This document shows positions 11,173-24,000 of a stretch of 43,241 bases of DNA, piece by piece. Both the position numbers and the translations under genes were made by a program. Below the pieces are notes generated by a model, which had not been told where the DNA came from, ran no database searches, and was given only the letters and a program-made list of their open reading frames with translations. Where the stretch lies: NCBI GenBank assembly GCA_034687125.1, contig JAQGBZ010000478.1, forward strand, positions 1-43,241, given 5' to 3'. Each line of letters opens with the position of its first letter. Positions within the stretch are counted from its first letter, which is position 1. Origin of the DNA: Neelides folsomi. Its lineage: Eukaryota > Arthropoda > Collembola > Neelipleona > Neelidae.

Positions 11173-12499
11173 ATGGATGACCATTTTCTAAAGAGTTTAA
11201 AATCTTTCTCGGCTCAAGACATTTTAGAAGATGTAAGTTTCTGTCTCTATCATTAGATCAGGTTTAATATATTAGGAAAATGTATAAATTTTATTTTTCG
11301 TCCATTAAGCATGGGGAAGCGAGACAAAGACTCGGAACATCTCGAGGTCGCAAGCAATCGAGCCATGGAGAAAGGGGACTTTCGCTTTTTACCGAGAAAG
11401 AGAGTCCGAATGGGATTCCTGACATTTCGGAAGGATTCGATTCTTGGAATCGCCCCGAGACTGGAATGGCATTCAGTAGATCAAAAAAACCTATTGTAAG
11501 TGTCATTTTATTTTAATTTGATTTCTATTCAATATCTCTAATTATGAAACTTTTTAGCCTTCTTCGGCATTTCAGGATAAGGGATCCGAAGAAAGCAGGT
11601 AAGTGATTTAAAATATCATGAATAAGTATCTACAAGTTTCATTCATTCATTTATCATTCTACCTACTATTCTTCCTAATCCTAACTTACGAGTAACTCGT
11701 ACATATTGGTATATGAGAAAACATTTTAAATCAGTGCACTATTATAATCGTTTGCACCAATACTTTAGCAAAACTAGTAAGCGGCCTCCATCATCGAAAC
11801 CAAGTTATAAAGGTTAAATACACAATATGTACAATATTATATAATTGCTTAAATTAATAAATTCTTGTAACTCACATTTAATTTAAATTCATGTCGTTAG
11901 TTTAATACTACAGTATTTATACTATCCTTTGTAAATAGAAGAAACAATAGAATTCATCCCTGATTTGGCTGAAGTTCAAGAAGAAGATTTAACAGCAACA
12001 GTTGCAGATGCGCCTCAGTAAATTTTTAATCAATTAATTAATATGAATTCACGAATACTATAAGTAAACCTTACAATAACGAATGGTACTTACCCTAAGT
12101 ATTAATTAAAGCTACCGATTAAATTTTAATCATTTCATACAAGACCCTACTTTTTCCAGATCCGAAGTTGAGAAAATGGCAAGCTTGAAAGAATTGGATG
12201 AAGAATTGGAGGAGAAAAAAGCATTTTCGGAATTTGAAGGTGTCGACTTGGAATTATTGTGCAGATTTGTAATTCCAGAAAAAGATCTTGTAGAAGTATG
12301 TTCACTATTTATCATTTGCTATTCACTATTTATCGATATGTAAGCAAATATGTAAGCAATTAAAAAAGAATTATGGGCAATAGAATTAAATATTTAAATT
12401 AAATGATTTTAGGCTGAAGAAACTTGGGATTGGGACACTTTATTTTCACAAGTATCAACAGAATATAAATTGATCAACATTAATCAAGACAAGGATTAA
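11173..12499 (+). CDS. IFT43: Intraflagellar transport protein 43 (IFT-A subunit)
   Basis: IFT43 is a peripheral subunit of the IFT-A complex, which binds IFT121 and helps retrograde transport and membrane-protein entry in cilia. Seven exons join in phase to 210 aa: 11173-11232, 11310-11495, 11558-11598, 11769-11812, 11939-12017, 12160-12295, 12413-12499. The N-terminal half is basic, Ser-rich and probably disordered. The family core follows: IPDLAEVQEEDLTATVADAP, a helix ELDEELEEKKAFSEFEG with VDLELLCRFVIPEKDL, and the signature WDWDTLFSQVSTE near the C-terminus. The length matches the human protein (about 208 aa). The first AG after exon 1 would lead straight to a stop (AATGTATAA), so the acceptor at 11309 is preferred. 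An AATAAA polyadenylation signal lies at 12546. A cilium gene implies ciliated cells, such as sensory neurons or sperm. Confidence 0.92.
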
Positions 12500-12795
12500 T
12501 TAATGCCAATTCAATCTTACATTAAACCGATACATTTTATTTACTAATAAAACAAAATTTGTACTTAAAACAATTTATTTTTATATCTTTAATTTATAAA
12601 CGATGAACTTCAAAATTTGCAATAAATTAATTTCTGAATAATTTATGAGATAAAGTTTTTGAATTTTAACAATCTCCATCTGTATTCTTTAATAATTAAG
12701 CATTTATTTATTAGTTAACTAACAATTATGTAATATTCAACTTAACTTATTTTTAGTATTAATATTAGAATACACACTAGAAATGTCAAAACATT

Positions 12796-15700
12796 TTAAT
12801 GAATTCTAGTTAAATCTTCAACAATTTTGATTATATCATCCACAGTTGCTTGTTGCTTCATTCCATCACCTTTTGGGTCAATCTATAAACAATATAAAAT
12901 GGTTAAATATTATGTTAAATAAACATCAATTAAGCCATTTACTGCTATTTAGTTACTAAAAGTATCGCAAGTAAAATAAACCAGTATACGTAATTTAAAA
13001 AAATTATACCTGGAGGCCTGCGATGACTTCATTCATGTCATTTCTATGAAGATCGAGGAAACTTTCAATGAGGTCTCCATCGATAAATCCTTCGCAAGGC
13101 TCTTGTTTCCTGTCATTGTAAAAACTTCTCCAGTATGAATGTTCAATTTTCCCAACTGCTTTTATCACTTTAGTCAATCTCTCTTGAAACTCAAGAAGGA
13201 AATCGTAAAATGTTGGTGGAATCTGAGTCACAAGCCCTATAATAAAACAGTCCAATTTATTCTAAATTCATAGTTATTTAATATTCATAGTTATACTCGA
13301 GCATAAATCATAAAGCACGAACCAACAGCTCCACTAATTGTTCCATAAAGAAGGCTTCCAGTAGTGGGGATACAATTATCCCCAAGATGTTGCCTTACAA
13401 GAGATCCATGACGAATGCAGTTAATCATGTCACCAATGAATATTCTACCAGCATCTTGCATTTGACACCGCTCTTCATCAGTTGCTGCTCCACTGCTCCA
13501 CACAGAAATCATATTTTTAATTAAAATTTTTCGAACGTGCAAAAAAACATGTTTAACTACCGTAATTGGCCGAAAGATATCCCAGGATATCTTTAAATTA
13601 TTTGCCCCTTACCCCCGGACATCTTTTGGACCCGGATATCTTTCGGGTCCCGGATATCTTAAAATAAATTTATAATTCGCCACTATATATTTCGGCATAA
13701 TTAACGATTTTTAATTTAAAATCAAGGGAAAATAGCTTTTTGGTATTTCAAATATATTAATGTTAAATAGGATGCACGAAAATAACTCAAAAAAGTTTAT
13801 ATATGCTATGCACTTTCATATTATTTTAAACTCGTGCATTATGTACCGGAGACCCGGACATCTTTTGGGACCCGGATATCTTTTAAAATCTTTGCTTGCC
13901 CCCCGGATATCCGGGTCCGAAAGATATCCGGGGGGAGAGGCAATTTTATTTAAAGATATCCGGATCCCAAAAGATGTCCGGGTATCCGGGTACATATTGT
14001 ATGTTAATAGCAAAAGCGCATAATATACAACGTATAGTACACATTTTATCACATTTTCCTTTAAATATTTATATTTAAAATGCCCAAAGAGGAATTTACT
14101 GTTGATTTTATATTAAAATTAAAATAGAACATTTAAAAATGTTGTTTAAATCGAATTGCATATCATTTTAATTAACAATAAGGGCAAAAAGCTTGGTACT
14201 TCCGGAGGAGAAAAGGGAATTTTTATTCCATTTTTGTAAATTTATTTTAAGATATCCGGGGCCCGAAAGATATCCGGGGGTAAAGGTCGAAAAATTTAAA
14301 GGTGTCCCGGGATATCTTTCGGCCAATGACGGTATCTAATAGGTATATCTGTATTTACACATGAATTTGACAATTGTTTAGTTTATACAATAAACTTACC
14401 CATCTTTAGTACAAATAAACAAATTGAAAGCATTGTCTGCTCCAACAAATGTATCATCGTCGTAAATATCAATGGCTGTCATCCAATTGGGATTATAATC
14501 TCTTGCAATCTATGACAAAATATAAAATTATTCTTCATTAGAAAAAATCATTTTAAAATAGTTGTTAACAAGTTTTTTTAAGTAAAAAACCTCCTCAAAA
14601 GTTCCTTCCATGTTTTTATATTGAAGAAGAGTCATCGACCTCATCAGATCCCCAACGAGAATGAAATCTCCTTTGAACTTGATAAAGAGAGAGAGAATAT
14701 TGTTGAAATAGGAACATTCTACACGAAGTTCCTTCTCTGAAGTCCACTCAAATAAACGAACTGTCGAATTGATTCCAGCGAGTATTTTCCCATTGAACCC
14801 CGCAAGACAGTAACAAGCTCCGCGAACTTCTTTCTCGGCAATTTGCTGCAACTTTCCTTCCACATATTGAAAAATAACAATTCGTCCTTGTTTTGGTTCG
14901 CTCTCGTCAGGTACGACAATCGCAGTTCCAACAACATAGTACTGCGCTCCGTCTTCTCCCAACCGACAGGAAACAATACTTAAAGCATATTCCGACTGCA
15001 TGAACTGATGTGAATGGAGCACTAGAATAATAAAAATACAGTGTTAAATAAAAGTCTAAAATCTTTAAGGGTTAAAGCAATCATCTCCTAAGGGGAAATT
15101 AGCAATTTATACCTTCAAATGTGTGTTGGTCAACAATGAGAAGATTGTGGACCTCAATATCTTGTCCATATTCTAAAGGTGTGCTTGGGATTGAGGCATT
15201 AGAAGGTCCAGATGTTGAAGGTCTAATCAATGTACCGACTGATGATGAACAGCTCAAACTAAATATTAAAGTAAATCCCATTATTATTGAATTTGTACCA
15301 AAATTAGTAAAATAACAAACCTTGCGGATAAAGTTGATGCACTGGGTCTCACAGGAGTTAATCCTGAACTTTCCATAACATCAACTCTCATCGTGATGAC
15401 GCCAAAGGTCTGAGATGTTTCTTGGTATGAAATTCTCCTAGGTGTTTCTCCAAGAGGCACAGTCCGGATGTGAAGCTTCTGAATTTCATCAATCGTCCCA
15501 ATAGTGAGAGAGGATTCAGTAGCAAGGGCAAGTGAGTCAGGGAATGCCATGGCGTTCAAAGGACACATATGAGAAACTTCTCTAAGATTCACATTGGAGA
15601 AAACAAGTTTGTGATTTGACCAATAAATAACAGTAGGACGATCTGAGCACGCAAAAACACTTGCTGTCGACTGGCTCTTGAAAAACTTCAACACGGTTGG

Positions 15701-18700
15701 TTGTGTGCCCAATGTGACCTAGATTAAATTGACATTTTTAAGACAATAAAAATATTCAATTATATCAATTTATTCTAAATATTTTATAATCAATTTTAAA
15801 TAAAAGTATTTTAGGTACGAACTCTTTTAGTGTCAGATAAGACTCCAGTATTTGGATTTAAGGAGAAATAAAAAAGTGACCCATCACCGAGTGCACACAT
15901 CAAGAAACAATTGTCGTCAAACGATGCAAGTAAGATCGACCTTGGAATTATCTCTGAAAACAATAAATAAGAAAATCAATAAATAAGAATGTAATCTTTA
16001 TTTTCTTATTTAATTGAATATAAAATTATAAAAAATATTCAAACCTCCTTTCATCGGTTCTTTTGTAATAACTTCGAGACTTGGTATTTTCAAAATCAAT
16101 GCCGATACATCAGTCCACAAACCAACAGCTACAAGACGAGCTTTTCCATTTCCAAGTGGTGTAATGTCTAAACACGCAACTTCATTCTCCATTATCCGAT
16201 CTCTACAGGAGAGATGAGAAATTCATAAAATTAATTAAAATTGAGTTTGAGAAGATTACGAGAAAGCCTTTTTGAATAGTGTGCATTATTTATTCTTAAT
16301 CATACCCAGTTTGATGAAGGACGCCCTTCCCAATTTCCAAATAATATAATTCTGAACCCGCCGCACATACAATCTGATGGGGATTTCCCGCGACAACACT
16401 GATACTTTTTCCAGATGGTGTTTTCCATTCTCTATAAAAAAATTAATATAAAAACGATTTAAAATCGAATTAATTACTTTAAATAATTTGTCAGTATTAC
16501 GTAATAAGTTGTTTGGTTGCAGCTTCAACGAGACGAACGCCTTCACAAGTAACTTGAGCCATTTGACCGTGGCTAACATTTGAAGCCCACAATGTTTGTT
16601 GTCCTTGAGTGAATCCAGGTAAATCCGTTTCTTCAACTTCCTCGCCACACAAGTAGAGAAATCTTTGGCAAAATTTAATTTAAAACAATTATTAAAATTT
16701 GAAATACTGTATTACATGTATGGAATGGAAAGTATTAAGGTATTTTAAATTTTAAACTATGTTAGACTAATAACTAACCTTGTATCACCAATACATGAAA
16801 CGACGAGCATATTATCGTGAATAGATTCTCCTCCAACTTTAAGAGACCAGAGTCCTTTAATTCCAGTTAAATCTATGCTCGCATGTTCTTGGATTCCGAT
16901 TCCGTTCCTGATAATTCTCAAAGAACCATCTTTGTAACCGCCTATACAACCAAAAGAGAACGTGTAAATTATACTGTTGAAAAAACAATAATTTATTTAA
17001 GTTACCTGAACAAGTTATGAGTTGTCCTTGTCCTTGCTTATCCATATCGACAACGACCATGTCGCCAATTGGAGCGAGATTTGTGAAAGTTTCCATTACA
17101 GAAGCGTAACTTCCATTGTCGTCATGTTCTGTGTTCAATTTGATCAGCTGTGAGTCTCCGAGTCGAGAACCAACGAACACGACTCCATTATCCAAATAAG
17201 TTAAACATTCGGGAGTACTAATTTCTCCTATTGAATTAAAAAACGTTCAATTTAATTCGGTAATTTGAATTATTAAATCGTATTGGAGTATTTTGATGCA
17301 TTAGAGCCAATTTTCACAACAAAACTCACCAAGAACTTCAAACTTAATATCCTTCACAATAGGTCCATCAATTCCATCTTCTCTTTCAAGAAATAGCATG
17401 AAAAGATGACCAAGAAGATCTCCAAGCAAGTAACGAAATCCAGTTGGGTCAACTCGGGCATAACACATGATCGTGCTTTGCTGTAAATATTAAATATTTA
17501 TAAATACGGTTCTAAATTACAAAAATGACTAATACCTTCATAGCAGCCGGAGCCACGGCTAAAAAGTTTGATCCGTTGTGATATAGAATGGATTCTTGAC
17601 CAATGACAATCGCTCCGCCTAATGGTGTCGGAACGGGGATTACCATTGAAGAATGACTCTCAACGTTTTCCTGCTTCCAGGGGGTCTAGAAAACCCAACC
17701 AAATCTTATAATTCTTTTCAAACTATAATTACCTACAAAAATTAAAATTCGTCCATCACCAACCTTAATGAAATCTTTGTCTTTGAGTGAAATTTCTCGA
17801 GTTCGAACATGTCGTCCACTGGCATCTTGATGAATTAATATGATTGTGGGGTTATTACATCCATAAAGAAATTCAATGTCTTGAATTAAAGGTTCTTCCA
17901 ATCTATTGAAGTAAAAATTTGTTTTAGATACATAATGTGGATTGTGGATAACTTCGATGATAGGAATCACAAGGAAGATGACAGAATATAAATTCAGATA
18001 TTCAGAACCAAATGTCAATAAATTCAAGTTTTATTGTTAATTCATATTACCTTATATTGTAAGCTCTGAGTTCAGAGTTATCTTTTTCCAATGGAATAAT
18101 CTTAAAAAGACCTTCGTATAATTTTAAGCCGATTACTCTAGCTTCAGGATCAATTACCCCTAAAACATCACAAAATACAATTAAAGAGAAATTATTATAA
18201 AATTATATTTGAATCTTCAAATCATTACTTAAATTGTGCTAACCAATAATTCCGGTTTCTGAAGGTTTTCCAATTCGATCCCCAACATTTCCATGAGCCA
18301 ATGTAACAATTTCCAAGTTGTCCAAATTGTCCCCCTGACATTGCAAGATCATAGCATTGTACCTTGAGGTCACGATGAATAAGCAGTCTTTGTCGTCTCC
18401 CTTAAAAGAGATTTTTGGAATATTTTAAATGCAACCTATTCATAAAATTGTTAAAAAAGCTTACAGGATGTCGAAATAATTTCAGAACAGCAATTTTCCC
18501 ATAAAGACCAATTTCCTTAAGAGCCCTCAAACCTTCGGGTGTAACCAGATAGAGTTCGAGTCGAGTGTTCTTTGCTAATATCAAATTGATATCTTTCGAG
18601 GAAGTGAAATTTCCTACAAAAACACATTATAGTATTTGACCCGGTCAAATTGTTGAATTGAAACGGTCAAATATTACTGTTTCAATATTACTATTAGGCA

Positions 18701-18864
18701 AATAAGTCAAAAAACGTTAATTTGCTTAAATCTTAAATTACGAAATTGCATATATTTTATACACATTCAAAATGAACATTTTTCACAAAATTACCTGTAG
18801 CACAGGCTGTCACAGCTGTGGGTTTATGAGCCGTAACTAAATAATGATGAGCTGTGGCTGACAT
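12796..18864 (-). CDS. DDB1: DNA damage-binding protein 1 (CRL4 adaptor), with one apparent frameshift
   Basis: DDB1 links CUL4-RBX1 to DCAF substrate receptors and binds UV lesions with DDB2. Twenty exons give about 1151 aa (human 1140): 18864-18795, 18613-18465, 18400-18244, 18159-18051, 17902-17764, 17685-17536, 17480-17330, 17227-17006, 16942-16779, 16662-16501, 16431-16306, 16202-16045, 15953-15823, 15718-15321, 15258-15113, 15021-14591, 14509-14400, 13492-13323, 13236-13010, 12882-12796. Family stretches include [89 protein letters not shown] and the terminal LTRIH, covering the three propellers and the C-terminal helical domain. All phases agree except in exon 9, where a run of four A (16920-16923, + strand) is one base too long for the conserved frame. 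The start [20 protein letters not shown] matches the family N-terminus. Confidence 0.95.
13560..14332. mobile_element. 773-bp foldback/MITE-like element in DDB1 intron 17
   Basis: The terminal inverted repeats exceed 100 bp. The left end reads CCGTAATTGGCCGAAAGATA and the right end, reverse-complemented, reads CCGTCATTGGCCGAAAGATA. Both continue through TCTTTAAATT, TTACCCCCGG and CGGATATCTTAAAATAAATT. TA flanks both ends (13558-13559, 14333-14334), consistent with a TA target duplication. The interior (about 13850-13995) is a second palindrome made from the same AAGATATCCGGG/CCCGGATATCTT modules. No transposase ORF is present, so it is non-autonomous. The local GC content and module repetition are unlike the rest of the window. 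It interrupts nothing, as it sits wholly inside an intron. Confidence 0.85.
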
Positions 18865-19914
18865 GGTCAAAGGTTATACGATTTATTTGATTCTTTTCTT
18901 GATTTTATTTTTATGAGTTCGTATTCGTATTATTGCATTTCCCAGACGCGGGACGGAGATGCCGTGAATAGAATGGCTTTGATGGATTGCAATATAACTC
19001 CTCGCTGTGTTTAAATAACACAATAGAATAACACACACTTAATAAAATCATTAAAACGGGGTAATAATGTTATAATTGTTCGATGTTCAATTTTTTTAAC
19101 TTACAAGAAAATTAAAGTTGCAAGCCAAGTTCCAAAATTCGACACCACTATTGTTAGGAATCGAAAAACCCAAAAGAGAAATAATATGAGTGACCAGCAT
19201 TCAATTTAGGCTCTTATTAAGTCAATGCATGTGGGATTTATCTCATTATGCCCAAAGTCTCTCAAACTCTCAGGTCATAGTCCAAACTTTACCTTATAGC
19301 TTTGCTTTGGTCTTATTTTCGCAATCGTAATCGTGGAAGATTGAATATAATTTCCACATTTCCACTTTTAATATCATTGTAAATGAAAATTAAATTTTGA
19401 ACCTGTTAATTTTAACTGACATTTATTATGAACGTTGAATATCAGATACAAAATTACAATTAGGTATATAATACAGATTACGTAATGATTGGATAAAATA
19501 ATGAATGTAACATATATCTAGTGAGCAGTCTTTCTGCACAAAAAGATATTATACATAGTTGCTCCCGTTGTCTCATACATTGAAAAATGTAAAAATACTA
19601 TTATGTATGTAAGAATATTTTATAAAAGTTAACAAGATTACCTATAAAGTGCGTTATTAAATATACGCATTGTTGATACATACATTTTTATATATAAAAG
19701 TAATGCAGAATCTTTCAGGAATTAATACAAAAAAGAGAATAATTAATAATTAACATTAAGGCAGTTACGTAGAATTGGCGTAATAACAACTCTTAATTGA
19801 TAGATAATAGAACATCCTAGTTATAAACAAATTGATGCACAAATTCAGTAGCCTTTAAATTGATTATATTATATAGAAAAATCAAAATGGAAAGTTTCTT
19901 TTGATGATGCTCAA
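18865..19914. other. Intergenic between DDB1 and the dsRBD gene
   Basis: This carries the DDB1 promoter and 5' UTR next to 18864, including a more GC-rich patch at about 18945-18975 (GACGCGGGACGGAG), and the 3' UTR of the upstream minus-strand gene. No ORF is supported. Confidence 0.45.
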
Positions 19915-21066
19915 CTAATTTAAAGTAGTCGCGAGATATTTTTCGCATTTCACTCTGAGCGTCAAATCTTCAAAATTGGCATCTCCAACATTAGGAATAT
20001 TATTTGTAAACGTAACATTGAATAATTTTGATGCTGCCCTTGTCGCAGCAATATTTTTAGCTTTCTTTTTTGAGGTGGCTATAAAACGAAAAAATAGTTT
20101 TTCAATAAATCATCAAATGTTTATATTGTTTACTTAATAATGTTATAAGTTAAAATAATAATCAACTTACAAAATCCAAGAAAAGTTTGACCTTCTTCAA
20201 AGGTCAAAGTCCCTCTAACGAGATGTGATTCGAAGCTGTCGCTGCAATTCATGATTTTAAAATCCACGTTTCCCATTGCATACATCAAACTAATTGGGTT
20301 CATCATTGTAGCATTAGCTGGAAGTTCGCCCTTAGCTCTTTTTGGTTTAGGTGTTCTCTGATCAAAATTAAAAGAAATGTAAATAAATAAAACGTAAAAA
20401 TCTTATACTTATTTAACCAAAAGTTAAACATTGTAATTATTCAACTATAATTATATATATATTAAAAAATAAATAAAACTCCAATAGGAAAAATATTATA
20501 CCGTTGACTCAGTATCGTTTTCAATACTAGTTGGCTCGCGATCAGAATTCATGAAATTTTGAATTTCGCCATTACTCTAAAAAATAAATGCATTTATTAT
20601 AATGTTCCATACTTTAATAACATTCACAAATAATATTCCCATTCTTTAATCTGATTTACCGTCACTCGAGTGTGTGATTTCGGGATATGAGCTAAGGTAG
20701 TTGAAGGAATCACAGTTTGGCTGTTATAATCATTTGAATGTTGATACGACGGAGCTTTCAAGAGAAGTATCCCTGATTTTTCATTCGAATCGCTATTTTC
20801 TATATAAAAATTCAAAACAATAATATTATGAAACAAATCCTTCAATGCTAATATATTTTAGAAAGTATCTTACCATTGAGAATTGAAGCAATTTGAGATT
20901 TATAATCGTTGTTTTGATGCATTAAATAATAAATAACAGATCCAACAATAAAAATGATAAAAAGTGCTGTAACCCCGAAGAAGATAATTTTGGTCCGTTT
21001 CAATTTTTCTTTAATTATAATTCCCCTATTAGCTTCATTGTACGTGAGACCGTCTTCCTCGTTCAT
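19915..21066 (-). CDS. Single-pass membrane protein with C-terminal dsRNA-binding domain
   Basis: Five exons (21066-20874, 20799-20660, 20576-20502, 20357-20171, 20078-19915) join in phase to 252 aa. Residues 1-26 are a short, finally basic tail (KEKLKRTK), 27-49 one hydrophobic TM segment (FFGVTALFIIFIVGSVIYYL), and 50-150 a Ser/Thr/Asn-rich linker. Residues about 155-219 fit the dsRBD pattern: helix 1 NPISLMYAMG, a central beta segment with FESHLVRGTLTFEEGQTFLG, then TSKKKAKNIAATRAASKLF, where dsRBDs place the RNA-backbone lysines (SKKxAK) and helix 2. By the positive-inside rule the dsRBD would be lumenal or extracellular. Four N-glycosylation sequons (N131, N151, N173, N219) lie on that side. 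I know no standard family with this architecture, so function is unassigned. The dsRBD was judged by eye, not by HMM. Confidence 0.72.
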
Positions 21067-24000
21067 CCTTAATTTGTATATGAAAATCAAACTTTTACAT
21101 TTTTTGAGTCTAATCTTATCATATTTAAACTATTTTATATCTTTATGTATAAAAGATGATTCTTTTTATCAGAATGTAACGAATAAATAAATATACGTAT
21201 TCCAATGACCTGATTTATAAGATTCACGCCGTACTGCCGACTTGCCTGAGAGATAAGATAAAACTATTTTCTCAGAATTATTATTAACTCTAAATTAACA
21301 AATTAAAGGACCAAGTAATATTTATAGATGTTGTGTAAAGACTGTGTTGTAAATATACAAAATAATAATTTTGTTAAATATAAATTATAAGAGAATCGAC
21401 AAAAACAAGGTTGAAATTTAAAAACAATGCGAAGAGCAGAGCTGTGGAATTAGTGGAATGTGCTTGAGAACTGAACTGAAGTTGAAGTTGTACCGATTCT
21501 ACGTATGCATTAAATGATTTCGGCACTACCGATGATCCGACGGCAAGACAAGACTCATATGGCATGGCGGATTCGCACACATCATATAATGCATACGTTT
21601 ATGTAGTAAAATATGTAAAAATATTATGCTTTTGAATAGAAGAAAAGTTGGGTTCGAAGTTCGAAGCCGAGAAGGAAATAAAAATAAGCATGCTATTATA
21701 TACTCGTATGACAATAGACGAAGGCATGAGGGAGCCGGCACAACAATAAATTCGATTCTACTTAAGATCATATTAAACATGCATGGATTAACAAATAAGT
21801 AATCATTATTCAAAACAAAACTATTAAAATTCAATAACATAATATATGTAATACTTTGCATATAACGTACACTGAAATTCCGCTTCAATTAAATTCTCTG
21901 ATACTCTTTGAATGTATTATACTCGTATTTTCGTATTATATTTGTACGTTGGAAATTTGTAAAAGTTCACAAACATACGACACTCATATTACGATACAAA
22001 AAATGTATTGTAACATTCATTTTATGATTCAGGATTCGGCGCTTCATATAATCTATGAGAATATTAATTACTTAGGTACTTACTATTTAGCATTTAGCAC
22101 TAGCACTGATGATATGATGAGCGATAATGTATAGAGTATTATGTATAATCGTTGGTGGAAGTGTAAAAGGATGATAAATTGATTAGTATGTACCAATTAG
22201 CAATTATGAGAATATTTCTTTAAAGACTCATTTTCTATCCAAATTCTATTTGGTCATTGGTCATTGACATTTAAACTTTTCTCATCACGTTTTCGCATTA
22301 AAAACCATTCATAAGGAACCGACTCATTAAACTGTTTACATACAAACGCCTGAAACATTTCACATCAGTTAACATTATTTGACAGGGTCATAAAGAATAA
22401 GTGACATTTTATCTTATCCGAGTCCCAATTCACAATTCCTTCATTGATTACTTGAAATCTTCTTTCCTTCCTCTTCCTTCTCTTGTCAATATGCCTTTTG
22501 AATCTGAAACAATATGATTTGATACGGTTTAATACGTACACATAAAAAACCATTAATGAAATTAATTGTCAATCGCCTCATTTATAGATTTTTTTAAAAA
22601 AAACACCAGATTTTTTCTATGCTGTTAAATTATTTGCAATATCTTTTGCATAAAATTTATTTATTTTGTATAAAGGTATATATAAATATAATATTTTAAT
22701 CCTAAGCTTAACATTGATAAATTATGGTAGGAAGAAGTAATGACTAAAATTGTAATAAAATGTGAAGTTGAAACTATAGGATTTTCCCTCAATTCTCAGA
22801 TATCACTTTTCACATTCTCTCTCTTCAAATGAGGAAGAAGGACGATGAGTTCAAAAGTAAAAGAATCTTCATAATTCAATAAAACAGGTTCTTTAATAAC
22901 ATTAAATATATTTTGTAAATACCTTCCTTTAGTTAAAGTCTTTGAATTAAATAAATAATATGTTGTATATTTTACACATATATTGGTAAGTTCATGTATA
23001 AAAGAAGAACTTGAGCATAATCATATTCTCTGAATTAAAATCGTCTTTCAATTCTCAATAATTTTATTTTATTCTTAATCTGCACCTTCAATGATTGATT
23101 TGTAGATTAATTACTTTATGCAGATATCATAAACAGTAAAAGTATGATATATCATACCACAATAGCAGTAAGGTTATTAAGTTTATGTTAACTCACATGT
23201 AAAATAAATGAGAGAAAGGAGGATATTACACTTATATTGGATCATTTCAGTTTCAATAGGAAGTTTACTCATTAATCAACTTGAATCCTTACCAGAATTC
23301 TAATATTTTTTAATACACAATGCCCATGTATGAAAAGTATCTCATTCACTCAAAGTCAGAGGCAGTCATTTATGCGAATATAGCAAATGGTCAAATGGCA
23401 AACGATATAACGTTTAGTAAAAGGATACAATTTCACAAAATATAAAAATTCTATTTTCATAAAAATCTCCATTACTGTCACAGTTAATTATCTTGAGATA
23501 ATCATCTTTTACGAGCCTATTTTACTTCTGGTAATTTCCGATATTTTCACTTTTGGAGACTACATATTTACCATAAACAATCAAGTCTAACTATCATATT
23601 ACTTCATTTAAAAGACGTATGAATGTTCCTTGCTTCTGTTAACGATTGTACGTACAGGAAAATGTAAATACAAGAAAAAGAAGGAAAGAGTTGCGATTAA
23701 AAAATTATTATATATACAGATAGAAGAGATATTGGGGCTTTCCATGTTCGAACTTTTAAATTAACTTGTTAAAAATAAAATTCAGGTGAAACACTAAATA
23801 CATGGATAACATAGAGCTTTGGTAATTTCTTTAATTGATTGATTTGAATAATTGGAACAAAAATTGTATCTCTTATCTTGTAATTGAATCTCGGCGTGTA
23901 GCGCAGGAAAAAGAGTGTTTTCAATCAGAAGTGAGAGAGAAAAGGTCATTAACAAAATCTTGATCTATAATGGTGAAAAACGTGAAAATAGTCGAAGGAG

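Noticed and set aside
13760..14078. Overlapping ORFs on both strands (60-87 codons)
   Set aside because: They fall inside the palindromic element in DDB1 intron 17. Their open frames come from repeated GATATCCGGG modules and no domain is visible.
21526..21888. 120-codon minus-strand ORF
   Set aside because: AT-rich, no domain, no splice-consistent neighbours, overlapped by another random ORF on the opposite strand.
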